This document shows positions 26,103 through 34,821 of a stretch of 64,000 bases of DNA, piece after piece. Location: positions 124,001 through 188,000 of the forward strand of contig CAYYTK010000001.1 of assembly GCA_964474695.1 (NCBI GenBank), read 5' to 3'. Position 1 is the first letter of the stretch. Each line of letters begins with the position of its first letter. The DNA is from DAOUBP01 sp964474695. GTDB taxonomy: Bacteria; Chloroflexota; Anaerolineae; CG2-30-64-16. The notes below the pieces were generated by a model, which was given only the letters and a program-made list of their open reading frames with translations, ran no database searches and had not been told where the DNA came from. Position numbers and translations under genes: made by a program.

Positions 26103-27884
26103 TTACTCGTCTTCGGAGTGCCAGAGCTCGGGCGGGCGCTCGTAGATCAGACCGCGCTTGGTGTCCATCACGATGCGCGCGCCGTCTACGAAAGGCTCCA
26201 GCCCTTCGCGCACGCCGATGATCGCGGGCAGCCCCAGTTCCAGCGCGATCAAGCGGCAGTGCGAGTCCGGCTTTGCATCGGAGCTGATCAGGCCGGCCGC
26301 CCGGCGCAGGACTTGCACGAAGGTGCGGTCGGTGCAGGAGGTGACCACGATCTCATCGGGAGCGATCTGCAGATCCGGCGGGATGGGCGCTTCCAGCCTG
26401 CGCACCCGGCCGATGACCCTTCGGCTGCTGAGCCCCTGGCCGTGCCCCAACACCCTCTCAATCAAATGCACCTTCATCAGGTTTGTCGAGCCGCCGCCCT
26501 CCACCGAGCCGCCGGTCACCACCACCACATCCCCCTCTGCCACGTAGCCGGCCCGCTGCGCCACTTCCACAGCGTCGCTGATGACGGCGTCTGTGGTGGC
26601 CTTGCGCTCCGTGAGCAGGGGATAGACGCCCCAGAACAGCACCAGCTCGCGTTGTGCGAACGGGCTGGGCGTGACCGCAACGATGGGGCACTGCGGGCGG
26701 AAGCGCGAAACGATGCGCGCGGTCACGCCCGTCACTGACGGAGTGACAATCGCGGTGGCGTTCAGGTCCTGCGCCGTCTCCACCGACGCGTGCGCGACGG
26801 CCTCGGCGAAAGTGCGGCCGGGGAGGGCCGCGTACTGGTGCTTGCCGCCCTGGAACATGAAAGCCTCCGCTTCATGCGCGATGCGGGCCATGGTCTGCAC
26901 CACTTCCAGCGGGTACTTGCCCGAGGCAGTCTCTCCCGAGAGCATGATCGCGTCCGAGCCATCCAGGATCGCGTTGGCCACATCGCTGGCCTCGGCGCGC
27001 GTCGGCCGCGGGTTGCGGATCATAGAGTCCAGCATCTGCGTGGCGGTGATCACCGGTTTGCCGACCTGATTGCATTTCTTGATGAGCATCTTTTGAAGCG
27101 TCGGCACTGCCTCGGCGGAGATTTCGATGCCCAGGTCGCCGCGGGCTACCATGATGCCGTCCGATGCTTCGATGATCTCGTCGATGTTCTGGATGGCTTC
27201 CGGTTTTTCGATCTTGGAGATCACCGGGGTCTGCCGGCCGAACGCGGATAGTTCGCTGATATAGCCTTTGAGGTCCCGCACCTCTTGCGCTGAGCGCACG
27301 AACGACAGCGCGATATAGTCGAGGCCTTGTTCGATGGCGAATGCCAGGTTTTCCCGGTCCCGGTCGGTGATAGCGGGGATGCTCAAGGCGGCGCGGGGCA
27401 GGTTGAGGCCTTTGTTGGAGTTCAAGATGCCGCCGATGACCACGCGGGTCGTGATTTCCTGCCCCTGGACTCCGGTCACGACGAGCTCTAGCAGACCATC
27501 GTCGATCAGGATGCGGTCGTTGGGTTCCAGGACGCCGGGCAGCCCTTCGTACTGCACCGGCACCCGCCCCGGCGCGCCGGTGATGTGCTCGGTGGTCAGG
27601 ATCAGGGTTTCACCGTTTTGGATGGGTACTCCCCCCTCTTGCATGACGCCCATGCGCAGCTTGGGGCCTTGCAGATCGCCGAGGATTGCAACCGGCTTGT
27701 TCATCTCGGCTGCGATGGCGCGGATGCGGCGGATGTTCTCGCTGTGGAAGGCCTGGTCGCCGTGCGAGAAATTCAGCCGGGCAACGTTCATTCCAGCTTG
27801 CATGAGCTGGGTCAGCATGGCCGGTTCCCTGCTGGCGGGACCGATGGTGCAGACGATCTTGGTGCGGAGTAGGGATGGACACAT
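26103..27884 (-). CDS. pyk: Pyruvate kinase with extra C-terminal phosphohistidine-like domain
   Basis: A 593-residue pyruvate kinase making pyruvate and ATP in glycolysis. Visible motifs are TKIVCTIGPAS, ARLNFSHG, GPKLRMG, the catalytic-Lys segment ISKIEKPEAI, MVARGDLGIE, TATQMLDSM and MLSGETASG. About 100 residues beyond the usual end resemble the PEP-utiliser swivelling domain, with DSHCRLIALELGLPAIIG holding the equivalent His. Bacillus-type enzymes carry a similar extension. The ATG at 27884 has GAGGAG seven bases upstream; the longer frame lacks support. A TATAAT (27915-27920) overlapping the stop of the esterase gene may be its -10. Confidence 0.95.
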   Translation of the reverse strand: MCPSLLRTKIVCTIGPASREPAMLTQLMQAGMNVARLNFSHGDQAFHSENIRRIRAIAAEMNKPVAILGDLQGPKLRMGVMQEGGVPIQNGETLILTTEHITGAPGRVPVQYEGLPGVLEPNDRILIDDGLLELVVTGVQGQEITTRVVIGGILNSNKGLNLPRAALSIPAITDRDRENLAFAIEQGLDYIALSFVRSAQEVRDLKGYISELSAFGRQTPVISKIEKPEAIQNIDEIIEASDGIMVARGDLGIEISAEAVPTLQKMLIKKCNQVGKPVITATQMLDSMIRNPRPTRAEASDVANAILDGSDAIMLSGETASGKYPLEVVQTMARIAHEAEAFMFQGGKHQYAALPGRTFAEAVAHASVETAQDLNATAIVTPSVTGVTARIVSRFRPQCPIVAVTPSPFAQRELVLFWGVYPLLTERKATTDAVISDAVEVAQRAGYVAEGDVVVVTGGSVEGGGSTNLMKVHLIERVLGHGQGLSSRRVIGRVRRLEAPIPPDLQIAPDEIVVTSCTDRTFVQVLRRAAGLISSDAKPDSHCRLIALELGLPAIIGVREGLEPFVDGARIVMDTKRGLIYERPPELWHSEDE

Positions 27885-27915
27885 GGTAGTCTCCTCGTGC
27901 AGAAAAGCGAATCTA

Positions 27916-28653
27916 TTATAACCCCAAATGATGCAGGAAATACGGCATCTGGCGGCGCCACCAGGGCCAATCGTGCGCCACATCATGGCCCCAGATATCG
28001 ATCCAGCAGGGGATCCCCTTAGCGTCCAGGATGGCCTTCAACGCGTTTGCATCCTTCAACATGTCCTCGTCCCAGGCCCCCTGCCCGGCGCACACGATGA
28101 TATTGCTCTGCCGGTATTGATCCAGGTACCAGGGATCGTCCATGCCAGGGAGATAGGCCAGGGGCGTGTTGTAATACACGGCGTCGTCCATGTAGTCGCC
28201 GACAAACATGCGCAACTGCAAGAGGCCGCTCAGGCAGATCAGGGTGTCGAAGACGTCCGGATGGCGGAAGAAGAAGTTGGCCGAATGATAGCCGCCCATG
28301 CTGCAGCCGGTGGAGATGCATTTCTGGCCCTCGTGGCCCTGCCCGCGGATGAAGGGAGCGACTTCTTCGACGATGTAACGATCGTAGTCGTTGTGCCGGC
28401 GGGCGCGGTCGGCCGGATGGGCGTTCCAGTTAACCCACGATTGGGTGTCGATGCTGTCGACGGTGTAGACCTGGATGCGGCCGCTATCGATGGAGGCCCG
28501 GCAGGCTTCGATCATCCCGAAGTCTTCATACTCGTAGAACCGGCCGCCCTGGGTCGGGAAGACGAGCACCGGCTTGCCGGCATGGCCGTACACCTTCAGC
28601 TCCATGTCGTGCCCCAGGCTGGGGCTCCACCACTTATGATACTCGATATTCAT
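27916..28653 (-). CDS. Esterase D/putative alpha-beta hydrolase
   Basis: A 245-residue esterase of the alpha/beta fold. The nucleophile elbow is GCSMGGYHS, and the C-terminal IWGHDVAHDWPWWRRQM carries the probable catalytic His, as in the enterochelin-esterase/esterase D group. It starts MNIEYHKWWSPSLGHDMELKVYGHAG without a signal peptide. The ATP-grasp gene is 49 bases upstream on the same strand, so the two are probably co-transcribed. Substrate unknown. Confidence 0.82.
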   Translation of the reverse strand: MNIEYHKWWSPSLGHDMELKVYGHAGKPVLVFPTQGGRFYEYEDFGMIEACRASIDSGRIQVYTVDSIDTQSWVNWNAHPADRARRHNDYDRYIVEEVAPFIRGQGHEGQKCISTGCSMGGYHSANFFFRHPDVFDTLICLSGLLQLRMFVGDYMDDAVYYNTPLAYLPGMDDPWYLDQYRQSNIIVCAGQGAWDEDMLKDANALKAILDAKGIPCWIDIWGHDVAHDWPWWRRQMPYFLHHLGL

Positions 28654-28702
28654 GCGCCTTCTGTCTCTCCTTATTCGGTAGTGGGGGTCGCATCGGACGG
28701 TC

Positions 28703-29863
28703 CTACACCGCCTGAATGAACTGCGTTGCCGCCATGAGCTCGGCCAGGTCGGGCGTGCGTACAAAATAGACATAATCGCCCATTGCCAGGGCAAATATCG
28801 GCGGCATGGCTGAGTGGTGTATGATGCAATAACCAAACGCGTCCATGATCTCTTCGTGAGAGTGGATGTACGGCTTGTTGTACTTTCGGCCGACAAAGCA
28901 GACGTGGTATTTGCGGCTGTAGTCCGCGCTAAACCGGTTGTTCACCACGATGTTGGCCCATTCCCAGTACAGATCGATGTCGTGAGCATAATTGAACATG
29001 TCCAGGATCGGGCCGCCGGGCGGCCGCATGTTAACTTCCAGCGCGACGATCTGGTCATCGTCGTGCTTGCGAAAGAACTCGAAATGGAAGAAGCGCTCGC
29101 GCACGTCGAAGGCCTTCAACAGCCGGCGGCCGGCGTCTTCCAGGTCGGCGGGGATCTCGCGCTGGTTGTAGAAGTACATGTCTAGGTCGTTGTTGACGAC
29201 TTCCATCACGCCCCGGTTGTAGTGCATCGAGGTGTAGAAAACCGGGTTGCCGTTTTTGTCGGTGAGGCCATCGAAGGTATTGATCGTGCCCTGGATGAAC
29301 TTCTCCAGCAAATACTCCGCAGGCGGCTTGGTCGCCATGAAGCGCTCCAGTTCCGCGTCGTTCTCGATGCGGAACGTATTTGCGGCGCCCACACCGATAT
29401 CGGGCTTGGCTACCAGCGGATAGCCGACCTCGTGCGCGAAGTGACGCGCTTGATCGAGGGAGCGCACCAGCGTGCCGGGGGCTGCTGGCACCTTTGCCTG
29501 GGTGAACATCTGCTTCATCAATGATTTGCGCTTAATCACTGCCAGTTCGGGGACTTTCGGCCCGTACACGTTGAAGTCGCTGCGCAAGCTGGCCTCGGTG
29601 TCCATCCAGTATTCCGTGTGCGAGTCGATGCGGTCGATCTTACCGTAGCAGTGAGTGAAATGGCCGCACGCGCGCAGCATTTGATCGTAGCTGTGCATGT
29701 CATCCACGCGGTAGTACTCGGTCAGGGCATCCCGCAACTCCGGGAGCAGCCACTCGTACGGCTCGTCGGCGAGGCCCAACACGTTAACGCCCAGCCGGCG
29801 CAGGTGGACGCAGAAGTTGTGGTAGTTGGGCGGGAAATGCGGTGACAGGTAGACGTGATTCAT
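28703..29863 (-). CDS. ATP-grasp enzyme
   Basis: A 386-residue protein with an N-terminal pre-grasp domain, then an ATP-grasp core: the YPLVAKPDIGVGAANTFRI lysine loop, the YLLEKFIQG segment, and EVNMRPPGGPILDM, whose Glu and Asn bind Mg-ATP. It lacks carbamoyl phosphate synthetase or biotin carboxylase side domains. ATP-grasp ligases of this size join a carboxylate to an amine or thiol, often a peptide bond. The product is unknown; the downstream esterase gene is the only clue to the pathway. Confidence 0.82.
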   Translation of the reverse strand: MNHVYLSPHFPPNYHNFCVHLRRLGVNVLGLADEPYEWLLPELRDALTEYYRVDDMHSYDQMLRACGHFTHCYGKIDRIDSHTEYWMDTEASLRSDFNVYGPKVPELAVIKRKSLMKQMFTQAKVPAAPGTLVRSLDQARHFAHEVGYPLVAKPDIGVGAANTFRIENDAELERFMATKPPAEYLLEKFIQGTINTFDGLTDKNGNPVFYTSMHYNRGVMEVVNNDLDMYFYNQREIPADLEDAGRRLLKAFDVRERFFHFEFFRKHDDDQIVALEVNMRPPGGPILDMFNYAHDIDLYWEWANIVVNNRFSADYSRKYHVCFVGRKYNKPYIHSHEEIMDAFGYCIIHHSAMPPIFALAMGDYVYFVRTPDLAELMAATQFIQAV

Positions 29864-30003
29864 GACGGCTCCTGCGAATGAGCGAATCAGTGAATGAGCA
29901 AATCAGCAAGAAAACGAAGGGTGCGATGATTGTAACCGGATACAGGCTTGCTGTCAACGCGGCGGGCGGCCCGGCGGGGATCCCAAATACACCCGCTGAG
30001 CGT

Positions 30004-30032
30004 TTGACAGGGCCGGATGAGTTCTGTATGAT
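30004..30032 (+). promoter_or_regulatory. Sigma-70-type promoter for the endonuclease III-like gene
   Basis: TTGACA (30004-30009) and TATGAT (30027-30032) are 17 bases apart, about 49 bases before the ATG at 30081. Upstream, 29878-29911 holds loosely repeated GAATGAGC/GAATCAGT units. Confidence 0.8.
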
Positions 30033-30080
30033 GCGCGGTGCTTGTTGGGTTCAGCCAATCAGCCTTCTGTGGAGAACATC

Positions 30081-30782
30081 ATGCTCGAACCTGCTGATCC
30101 GCGCGAACTGGCCGCGGAAATCCACCGCCGTTTGCTAACAGCCTATGGCGAGCCGGCCTGGCGGCCGTATTATCAGCCGATGGATGAGTTGGTGCTCACG
30201 TTTCTGAGCCAGAACACCAGCGACATCAATTCGGGCCGCGCGTTTGCGGCGCTGAGGGCGCGTTATCCCGACTGGCAGGCGGTGCTGGACGCGCCGGTGG
30301 AGGAGCTTGCCGAGACGATCCGCTCCGGTGGCCTGGCGCAACAGAAGGCCCCGCGCATCCGGAAGGCGCTGCGCCGCATTCTGGACGAGCGCGGCGCGTT
30401 CAATATCGATTTCCTGGCCGATTTGCCCGTCGAGGAGGCCGGCCGTTGGCTGACCTCGTTCGACGGCATCGGCCACAAGACCGCGTCCATTGTGCTGCTG
30501 TTCTGCTTCAACCAGCCGGCGTTCCCGGTGGACACCCACGTGGGGCGGGTGACGCGGCGGCTGGGGCTGGCGGGTCCGAAGGATTCCGAGGAGAAGATCA
30601 AGGGGATCTGGGAGCGGCTGGCGCCGGCGGCGTGGTTTTATCCGCTGCATTTGAACCTGATCCGGCACGGCCGGGAAGTGTGCCACGCGCAGCGGCCGGC
30701 GTGCGCAGTGTGCGTGTTGAGCGATGTGTGCCGGTACAACGATTTCACCACAAAGACACCAAGACACGAAGACGAAAGGTGA
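30081..30782 (+). CDS. Endonuclease III-like HhH-GPD DNA glycosylase with [4Fe-4S]
   Basis: A 233-residue base-excision repair glycosylase/AP lyase. The helix-hairpin-helix is SFDGIGHKTASIV, with catalytic Lys133. Asp151 is in FPVDTHVGR. The Fe-S loop uses Cys201, 208, 211 and 217 (CX6CX2CX5C), the Nth/MutY spacing. The last dozen or so residues (including TTKTPRHEDER) come from a palindromic repeat rather than from the family. The ATG is preceded by TGGAGA. Substrate could be oxidised pyrimidines; a MutY C-terminal domain is absent. Confidence 0.9.
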   Translation: MLEPADPRELAAEIHRRLLTAYGEPAWRPYYQPMDELVLTFLSQNTSDINSGRAFAALRARYPDWQAVLDAPVEELAETIRSGGLAQQKAPRIRKALRRILDERGAFNIDFLADLPVEEAGRWLTSFDGIGHKTASIVLLFCFNQPAFPVDTHVGRVTRRLGLAGPKDSEEKIKGIWERLAPAAWFYPLHLNLIRHGREVCHAQRPACAVCVLSDVCRYNDFTTKTPRHEDER

Positions 30783-30823
30783 AGCCGAATCTTCGCCTTA
30801 ATGGCTTTGTGTCTTTGTGGTGA
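30745..30823. repeat. CACCACAAAGACAC inverted repeat at a gene end
   Basis: Perfect 15-base arms TCACCACAAAGACAC (30745-30759) and complement (30809-30823). The left arm codes for the last residues of the glycosylase. A related element lies at 34740-34820. Confidence 0.75.
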
Positions 30824-30840
30824 GTGTCATAGGGCGAGCA

Positions 30841-32220
30841 TTATGCCGCCTTGATGAACCGTCCCCACCCCGGCGCCGGAGCGAACGCGCCATCGCGGAC
30901 CAACGCGCGGCCGCGCACGAAGACATCCCGCACGGCGCCCTGCACCGGCATCCCCTCGTAGGGGGAGTAGCCGGCCAGGTTGTGCAGCCGCTCCGCCTGA
31001 ATGACCCCCGCCGGCCGCGGATCGTAGATCACGACGTCGGCATCCATGCCCGGCGCCAGCGCGCCCTTGCTCCGCAGCCCGAAGATGCGCGCCGGGTTTG
31101 TGCTGCACACCTCGACCAGCCGCGACCAGGTGATGCGCCCAGCCGTGACCCCCGCGGTGGCCAACAATGGCAGCAGCGTCTCCAAACCGGGGATGCCACC
31201 GGGTGTTTTGGTGAATTCTGTAGCACTGTTTTTTTGTTTTATCGTGTAGTCGCAATGGTCGGTTCCTATGGTGGAAATGAGGCCACTCGCGACTTGATTC
31301 CATAATAGTATTTTTTGGTTGACTTCGCGTAGCGGAGGTTGCATGATGCCCCAACGTGAATTTTTCCCGGCATAGAGCGTTTCATCCAGTAATAGGTATT
31401 GCGAAGTTGTCTCCGCGATCGCGTCCTGACCGCGCGCCCGCGCGGCAGCGACCTGGTCAACGGTGGCGGCCGCCGAGCAATGGACGATATAGATGCGGGG
31501 CTGCAGTGGGGCCAGGCTGCCGGCAAGGAACAACATCCGGTTCGCGGCCTCCACTTCGGCCAACGCGGGCCGCGCCTGGCCGTGATATGCCAGGCCGGTT
31601 TTGCCTGCCTTGACCAGCCGTTCGCGCGCCGCCGACACAATGGCGTCGTTCTCGCAGTGGATCATCACGACGACGTCGTGCCGTGCGGCGGCCTCGAAGA
31701 CGCGCAGCACCGCGGCATCATCCTGGTAGTAGTTCGGGCGGTAGGTGGTGTACACCTTGACCGCGTTGATGCCGTCCGCCAGCAGGTCGGCCATCCATTG
31801 ATCCAGCTCAGCGTCGGTCTCGGGCAGGGCGGTGAGCATCATGTGCAGGCCGTAGTCGATCTGGGCCAGCCCGCCGATTTCTGCCTCGCGGCCGGCCAAC
31901 GCCTGGCGCATGTCCTGGCCGGGGAACTGCGTGGCAAAGTCGATGACGGTGGTGACGCCGCCGCAGGCCGCAGTGCGCGTGCCGACCTCCCAATCGTCCG
32001 GGGTTTTGTAGATGCCCGTGTCGAGCATGATGTGGGTGTGGGGGTCGACCAGGCCGGGCAGCACGATGCAGCCGCCAGCGTCGATGACCTGGTCGGCGTC
32101 TTCGACGGGTAGGTCGGGGCCGATGGCCACGATGTGCTCGCCGGCCAGCAACAGATCGCCGTTCATTTCACCGGCAGGGGTGATCAGGGTGCCGTTGTGG
32201 ATCAGTGTGATTGAAGTCAT
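30841..32220 (-). CDS. Dihydropyrimidinase/D-hydantoinase
   Basis: A 459-residue amidohydrolase that opens cyclic ureides such as dihydrouracil or hydantoins. Metal ligands are in GLVDPHTH (His61, His63), the lysine to be carbamylated is Lys155 in INAVKVYTTY, and MIHCEN, YIVHCSA and GTDHCDYT supply the rest. The TIM-barrel composite-domain length fits. The segment 31205-31400 is distinctly AT-richer than the remainder and its neighbours, suggesting a recombined patch. The ATG at 32220 has AGGA nine bases upstream; an ATG three codons earlier is possible. Confidence 0.9.
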   Translation of the reverse strand: MTSITLIHNGTLITPAGEMNGDLLLAGEHIVAIGPDLPVEDADQVIDAGGCIVLPGLVDPHTHIMLDTGIYKTPDDWEVGTRTAACGGVTTVIDFATQFPGQDMRQALAGREAEIGGLAQIDYGLHMMLTALPETDAELDQWMADLLADGINAVKVYTTYRPNYYQDDAAVLRVFEAAARHDVVVMIHCENDAIVSAARERLVKAGKTGLAYHGQARPALAEVEAANRMLFLAGSLAPLQPRIYIVHCSAAATVDQVAAARARGQDAIAETTSQYLLLDETLYAGKNSRWGIMQPPLREVNQKILLWNQVASGLISTIGTDHCDYTIKQKNSATEFTKTPGGIPGLETLLPLLATAGVTAGRITWSRLVEVCSTNPARIFGLRSKGALAPGMDADVVIYDPRPAGVIQAERLHNLAGYSPYEGMPVQGAVRDVFVRGRALVRDGAFAPAPGWGRFIKAA

Positions 32221-32251
32221 GTGTGCCATCCTAAGCGCAATTGGTAAGGGC

Positions 32252-33019
32252 CTATTCTGAAGTGCCATGCACGGTCGCACGCAGGGCGGTCACTAATCTG
32301 GGCAGCACGACTCCGCCTGTGCCCTGGAGGAAAATGCCCGCCACGCGCGCGATCTCGTCCCGGTCGGGGTTCACATCGATGACGGTTGCACCGGCGCGGG
32401 CGGCCACGAACGGCAGCGACGCCGCGGGCTGCACCTGGCCTGACGTGCCCACCACGAGCATGGCGTCACAGCGCTCGCTCAGCTCGTAGGCTGCGGCCAG
32501 CACATCTTCCGGGAGATACTCCCCGAACCAGACCACGTCCGGCCGCAGCAGGTCGCCGCAGTGGGGGCAGCGCGGCGGCCGCTCCGTGACGGCGGCCAGG
32601 TCGGCGCGGGTGAAGCCGGTGTGCCGGCCCGTCAGGCACTTGTAGCGGCGGATGCTGCCATGCAGTTCGTATACGCTCCGGGAGCCGGCCGCCTGGTGCA
32701 GGCCGTCGATGTTCTGGGTGATCACCGCGGTCGCTGGGATGAGCCGTTCGATCTCGGCAATCGCGATGTGGCCAGGGTTGGGCTGCGCAGCTTCCACCAT
32801 GCCGAAACGATACTCGTACCATTCCCACACCAGCTTCGGGTTGCTCAAGAAGCCTTCGCGCGAGGCCATCAGCATGGGGTCATAGCGCGCCCACAGGCCG
32901 TCCTGCGCCTCGCGAAAGGTCGCGATGCCGGATTCCTTTGACACCCCCGCGCCCGTCAACACGACCAGCTCTTTGACGCCGGCCAGGCGCCGCGCTGCTT
33001 CCTGGATTAGTCGCTCCAT
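32252..33019 (-). CDS. Sir2-family NAD-dependent protein deacylase
   Basis: A 255-residue sirtuin that removes acyl groups from lysines using NAD. TGAGVSKESGIATFR binds NAD, TQNIDGLH and the catalytic-His HGS motif follow, and the end has GTSGQVQPAASLP. The zinc module is unusual: the second pair CPHC is complete, but the first reads KCLTGRH, lacking the second Cys. Zinc binding may therefore use another residue. It sits between dihydropyrimidinase and the aldo/keto reductase on the same strand; no functional link is obvious. Confidence 0.9.
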   Translation of the reverse strand: MERLIQEAARRLAGVKELVVLTGAGVSKESGIATFREAQDGLWARYDPMLMASREGFLSNPKLVWEWYEYRFGMVEAAQPNPGHIAIAEIERLIPATAVITQNIDGLHQAAGSRSVYELHGSIRRYKCLTGRHTGFTRADLAAVTERPPRCPHCGDLLRPDVVWFGEYLPEDVLAAAYELSERCDAMLVVGTSGQVQPAASLPFVAARAGATVIDVNPDRDEIARVAGIFLQGTGGVVLPRLVTALRATVHGTSE

Positions 33020-33020
33020 G

Positions 33021-34190
33021 TTATGCCTTGGCCGTCAGATACCGATCCGCCTTCTCCAGCCACTCGATGATCGCGATGTGCTGCGGACATTTGGTCTCAC
33101 ACTCGCCGCAAGCCAGGCACTTGTCTCCGCGTGCCGCCTCCGGCATCCAATTGGCGTAGGCGTACCGCCCGTATCCCGGCGCGTTGAACATGATCGCTTC
33201 GTTGTAGAGATCGAAGACGCCGGGGATGTCCACGCCATTAGGGCAGGGCATACAATACTTGCAGCCCGTGCAGGGGATCGGGGTGAGGCGGCGGTACTCG
33301 TCGCGCACGCGTGCGACCAGGGCAAGCTCGTCGTTGGTGAGCAGGCCCGGCCGCGAACGGTTGGCGCTGACTACGTTTTCTTTGACCTGCGCCAGGGTGC
33401 TCATGCCGCTCAGCACCAGCGACACCTCCGGCTTGTTCCACAGCCACTGGAACGCCCATTCGGCCGGGGTGCGCTGCTGAGGCGCCGAATCCCACAGCGC
33501 CTGGATCGACGGCGGCAACCCTCTGCCCGGCCGTTGCCCCGACCGGCCCGCCAGCAGGCCGCCGCGCAGCGGCTCCATCACCACGACGCCCAGCCCTTTG
33601 GCCGCGGCGTACTCGAGGCCGCGTGTGCCGGCCTGGTTCTCCTCGTCCAGGTAGTTATACTGGATCTGGCAGAAGGCCCAGCCGTCGTACGCGTCGATGA
33701 TCTCCTGGAATGCATCGTAGGTGTCATGGAACGAGAAGCCGAGGTGGCGGATGCGGCCGTCGGCCAGGGCGCGCTCGGCCCAGGCGGTCACGCCCAGGTC
33801 GCGCATCTGGCGCCAGCGCGCGCCATCCAGCGCATGGAGCAAGTAAAAATCGATGGCTGGCGTGTCCAGCCGCGCCAACTGCTCGTTCAGCAGGCGGTCG
33901 AAGTCGGCCGGTTCCTTCACCAGCCAGCAAGGCAGCTTGGTCGCCAGCTTCACCCGGTCGCGATAGCCGTCTTTCAGCGCACGACCCACGAAGGACTCGC
34001 TGGCGCCGCGGTGGTACGCATACGCGGTGTCGATGTAGTTCACGCCGTGGTCAATGGCATAGCGCACCATTTTTGTCGCCTTCGACTCGTCGATGCGCCC
34101 CGGGTCGCCATCCATGACCGGCAGGCGCATGCAGCCGAAACCCAAGGGGGATGGCTTCCAATTAAGTTTACCGAAGGTGCGGTATTGCAT
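33021..34190 (-). CDS. Aldo/keto reductase with C-terminal ferredoxin domain
   Basis: A 389-residue protein combining an aldo/keto reductase barrel with two [4Fe-4S] sites. The catalytic Asp and Tyr are in NYIDTAYAYHRG, the Lys in KLATKLP and the His in DFYLLHAL. The C terminus has CTGCKYCMPCP and CLACGECETKCP, the bacterial ferredoxin pattern. Members are annotated as ferredoxin-type oxidoreductases with undefined substrates. The stop is one base from the Sir2 start region, so they are likely co-transcribed. Confidence 0.9.
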   Translation of the reverse strand: MQYRTFGKLNWKPSPLGFGCMRLPVMDGDPGRIDESKATKMVRYAIDHGVNYIDTAYAYHRGASESFVGRALKDGYRDRVKLATKLPCWLVKEPADFDRLLNEQLARLDTPAIDFYLLHALDGARWRQMRDLGVTAWAERALADGRIRHLGFSFHDTYDAFQEIIDAYDGWAFCQIQYNYLDEENQAGTRGLEYAAAKGLGVVVMEPLRGGLLAGRSGQRPGRGLPPSIQALWDSAPQQRTPAEWAFQWLWNKPEVSLVLSGMSTLAQVKENVVSANRSRPGLLTNDELALVARVRDEYRRLTPIPCTGCKYCMPCPNGVDIPGVFDLYNEAIMFNAPGYGRYAYANWMPEAARGDKCLACGECETKCPQHIAIIEWLEKADRYLTAKA

Positions 34191-34197
34191 TTAGGCG

Positions 34198-34716
34198 TTA
34201 TCCTTCCCGTGCCAGGCAGCGCACGATTTCGCCGACGTACATCCGATGGAAATCCCCCTTGCTGTAGATTTCGGCCGGCAGCGAGGGGTCGGTGAACGCG
34301 GCGCCGCTGAGGTCGCCGCCGTAGAGCTTGCGGCAGACCAACACCAGCCGCGCCTCGGCGAAGTAGACCGCGCCGGTTTCATCGGTAATGGGGGTCAGGC
34401 CGGTGGCCGCGACCTTGTCGACGTCGCGGCCCGAGCGGCTGCCACAGTAGTCGAGCGCGGCCCGGTGCGCCTTGTCGAAGAAGCTGAGGGTGAAATGGTC
34501 CGCGCTTTCCATGAGGCTGTAGGTGTGGCGCTGGGGTCGTACGAAGCAGAAGCAGACATCCCGGTTCCACAGGTAACCCAGCCCGCCCCAGTTGGCGGTC
34601 ATGGGATTGAACGAATCTGTCGTACCTGCGGTGACCAGCATCCAGTCGCGGCCGATGAGCTTGAAGGTGTTGTCTTTGATCGCGGTCGGTGCGATTTCAG
34701 TGAAGTTATCGCTCAT
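34198..34716 (-). CDS. Flavin reductase-family protein
   Basis: A 172-residue split-barrel flavoprotein of the flavin reductase/DIM6-NTAB group. The segment TAGTTDSFNPMTANWGGLG and the RPQRHTYSLMESADHFTLSFF block are typical FMN-binding blocks. It may reduce flavin for another enzyme or act as a bound-FMN oxidoreductase. The ATG at 34716 has a GGAG nine bases upstream; the longer frame runs into repeat sequence. It lies eight bases upstream of the aldo/keto reductase gene. Confidence 0.85.
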   Translation of the reverse strand: MSDNFTEIAPTAIKDNTFKLIGRDWMLVTAGTTDSFNPMTANWGGLGYLWNRDVCFCFVRPQRHTYSLMESADHFTLSFFDKAHRAALDYCGSRSGRDVDKVAATGLTPITDETGAVYFAEARLVLVCRKLYGGDLSGAAFTDPSLPAEIYSKGDFHRMYVGEIVRCLAREG

Positions 34717-34739
34717 GTTCGTTTCTCCAGGAGGGGATT

Positions 34740-34820
34740 TCACCACCAAGACACCAAGACACAAAGATGCATCACTGGAAGATTGCGGTTTGTACTTGGT
34801 GTCTTTGTGCCTTGCGGTGA
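34740..34820. repeat. CACCAAGACACCAAGACAC inverted repeat
   Basis: An imperfect inverted repeat of CACCAAGACAC units related to 30745-30823. It fills the gap between the flavin reductase and quinone oxidoreductase genes and ends next to the latter's stop codon. Confidence 0.7.
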
Positions 34821-34821
34821 G

